From Fagopyrum homotropicum (Eukaryota > Streptophyta > Magnoliopsida > Caryophyllales > Polygonaceae), in assembly GCA_033239125.1 (NCBI GenBank), contig BSWB01000002.1, forward strand, positions 48,519,001-48,583,000: a stretch of DNA of 64,000 bases, written 5' to 3'. The position numbers and the translations under genes are program-made. The notes below the pieces were generated by a model. It was not told the DNA's origin, made no database searches, and saw only the letters and a list, made by a program, of their open reading frames with translations. This document shows, piece after piece, positions 62,722 to 64,000 of this stretch (position 1 is its first letter; each line of letters starts with the position of its first letter).

Positions 62722-64000
62722 TGTAAGATCCTAGTTTTTTCCTTCACCGTCCCCGCGGTGAAGGGAGCCGCCCCTGTGGCAGGGCGAACCACCCCTGCGG
62801 TTTCGCCACAAATCGCGCCGATCTAATTTTTTTGTCCGTTTTATTTCTTTCCATAGATAGAAGATCCGATCTTCTATCTTATGGGCTGACTTTCCTATCA
62901 TGTTCTTAACCCTAGAACTTCCTTCCTTCTATCTTTTTCCATGGTTCCTATAAATTCTCTTTTTCTCTTCTTTTTCCCGTTTCTTGCATACATATTTCTT
63001 CAACCTCGAAAGTTGTAGCCTTCTTCCCCTGTGAACTTGCTGAACGTGTAAGTCTCCTTTTCTGTGATTCTCCTACACATTCTTGAGCTTGTGCATCTTC
63101 CCTCCCTTCTTCTTCTCTTGCTTTCTCTTTTCTTCTTTTCTTCTTCTCCAAGGATCAAGATCGAGTGTTGATTCTTGTTGGCCGTTCCGTTGCGGATTCG
63201 TTGATGTTCACAGGATCCCTTGGTTTAGTTGTGACGTGTGTGTGTGTGTGTTAAGAGAAGAAAGCTTTGGCCTTAGTTGTGTTCCTTGTTGTCAAAGGAG
63301 TCGACACTTGCTTTTGCACCGTACCAGCAACCGCGCCTACATAGACCGCCCCTGCGGATCCTGCCCAGCGCCGCCCCTACGGTGTTGTCTGCCGCCCCTA
63401 CGGTTTTGCCTCTATTTCTTCCATCTTTGGTGAGCTACTTCCTTCATTGCTTTCCTTGTTCCTTCATTGAGTTATGTTGGATGTTGTTGTCCTTCTTGAT
63501 CTTTAAGACTAAGGTTGAGACCTTAGGTTGTGGAGATCTCTTAGAGATCATGGAGACTAGAAGTTATATACTTCTAGCAATCGTATCGTTCCTGATTCGA
63601 TATGCCTTGTTTAAGAAAGCAGTCCTTCCTTTCCTTCAGGAACTGAGTTGTTCGTTGACCTTTGATTTTACCTTCGAGTGAGGTAAGTCCCTTGGACTTA
63701 CTTAGCTGTGTTTCGTATATTAGTTTGACTGTATTAGGTTGTTTGTGTTGTTATTTATCGTTATAATTGATAACCGGACTAGGATTGACCTTTATAACCG
63801 TAATTGGCCCAAGTGTATTATAACCGGGTGGTGACCACTTGTCCAGTTCATAATGGGGAAACTGGGAGGTGCTCTTGCAACCAGTCCAGCAGGTTACGGA
63901 AGGATGCATACGTTCTATTCCTGTTAGTGAAAGGGGACAGAGGCGAGATCGTAGCGATTCTCGTGTGACAACATAAGTTGAATTAGTAAAGGGATTAACC
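62722..64000 (+). repeat. Chromodomain Gypsy LTR, cut by the window end (Chromo-4)
   Basis: It starts TGTAAGATCCTAGTTTTTTC and follows the Chromo-1 LTR layout in the same orientation. TATAAA is near 62949. GC-rich clusters lie at 62745-62812 and 63328-63412. The AGGTAAGTCCCTTGGACTTA block occurs at about 63681 and the CCCAAGTGTATTATAACCGG block at about 63806. It is clearly more diverged from Chromo-1 than the two Chromo-1 LTRs are from each other. Whether it belongs to a full element cannot be seen. Confidence 0.83.

Overview
This window is a stack of nested plant LTR retrotransposons. I found no host gene, rRNA, tRNA gene or CRISPR array. A flowering-plant nuclear genome is indicated by Athila-type Ty3/Gypsy elements with a tRNA-Asp-like primer site, chromodomain-type Ty3/Gypsy elements with LTRs of about 1.8 kb and a tRNA-iMet primer site, Ty1/Copia elements, 5-bp target duplications, and many CAG-to-TAG stops of the kind expected from CHG methylation. 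The species cannot be named from this.

Almost the whole window (about 841-60952) is one old minus-strand Copia element, Copia-1, cut into three pieces. Its 3' LTR and last RNase H fragment lie at 841-2842. The rest of RNase H, RT, integrase, protease and the gag C-terminus lie at 46213-49043. The gag N-terminus, primer site and a truncated 5' LTR lie at 58135-60952. Two insertions separate the pieces. A 43-kb block (2848-46212) sits in RNase H. A 9.1-kb chromodomain Gypsy, Chromo-2 (49044-58134), sits in gag with a perfect ATCGG duplication.

The 43-kb block is itself nested. Athila-1 (minus, 2848-37678, flanks ACGTA/ATGTA) is a deleted element whose only long ORF fuses gag to the end of integrase. 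A solo LTR (5340-6749) lies in its 3' non-coding region. Athila-2 (plus, ends at 34800) lies in its middle. Athila-3 (minus, 13397-27258), which still has an env-position ORF, is inserted in the gag of Athila-2. A solo Athila LTR (19318-21143) is inserted in the RNase H of Athila-3. Chromo-1 (37680-46209) landed at the very edge of Athila-1. At the left of the Athila-3/Athila-2 block there is a scrambled stretch: an integrase scrap of a third chromodomain element, a chromodomain LTR with unmatched flanks (7994-9805), and a Copia-2 body without LTRs (9806-13396). This looks like deletion and inter-element recombination, which also removed the 5' half of Athila-2. Relative ages from nesting are Copia-1, then Athila-1, Athila-2, Athila-3, then the solo LTR inside it. 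The window ends in AT-rich sequence and the start of another chromodomain LTR (62722-64000).

The most unusual signal is a GC-rich, often palindromic module that occurs twice in every LTR examined. One copy lies about 30-215 bp upstream of the TATA box and the other about 380-565 bp downstream, in the leader. Spacing is shared between the Athila and chromodomain lineages, but the motif differs by family: CCACGGCCGTGG in Athila-3 and its relative, CCACGCCCGTGG in Athila-2, CTCGA/GAGATC-type in the 5340-6749 LTR, and CCGCCCCTGCGG-type in chromodomain LTRs. In Athila-2 and Athila-3 the same family-specific motif also occurs between protease and RT, read in different frames, so DNA or RNA rather than peptide seems to be conserved. 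A dimerisation or packaging signal or a promoter element are candidate roles; both are inferences.
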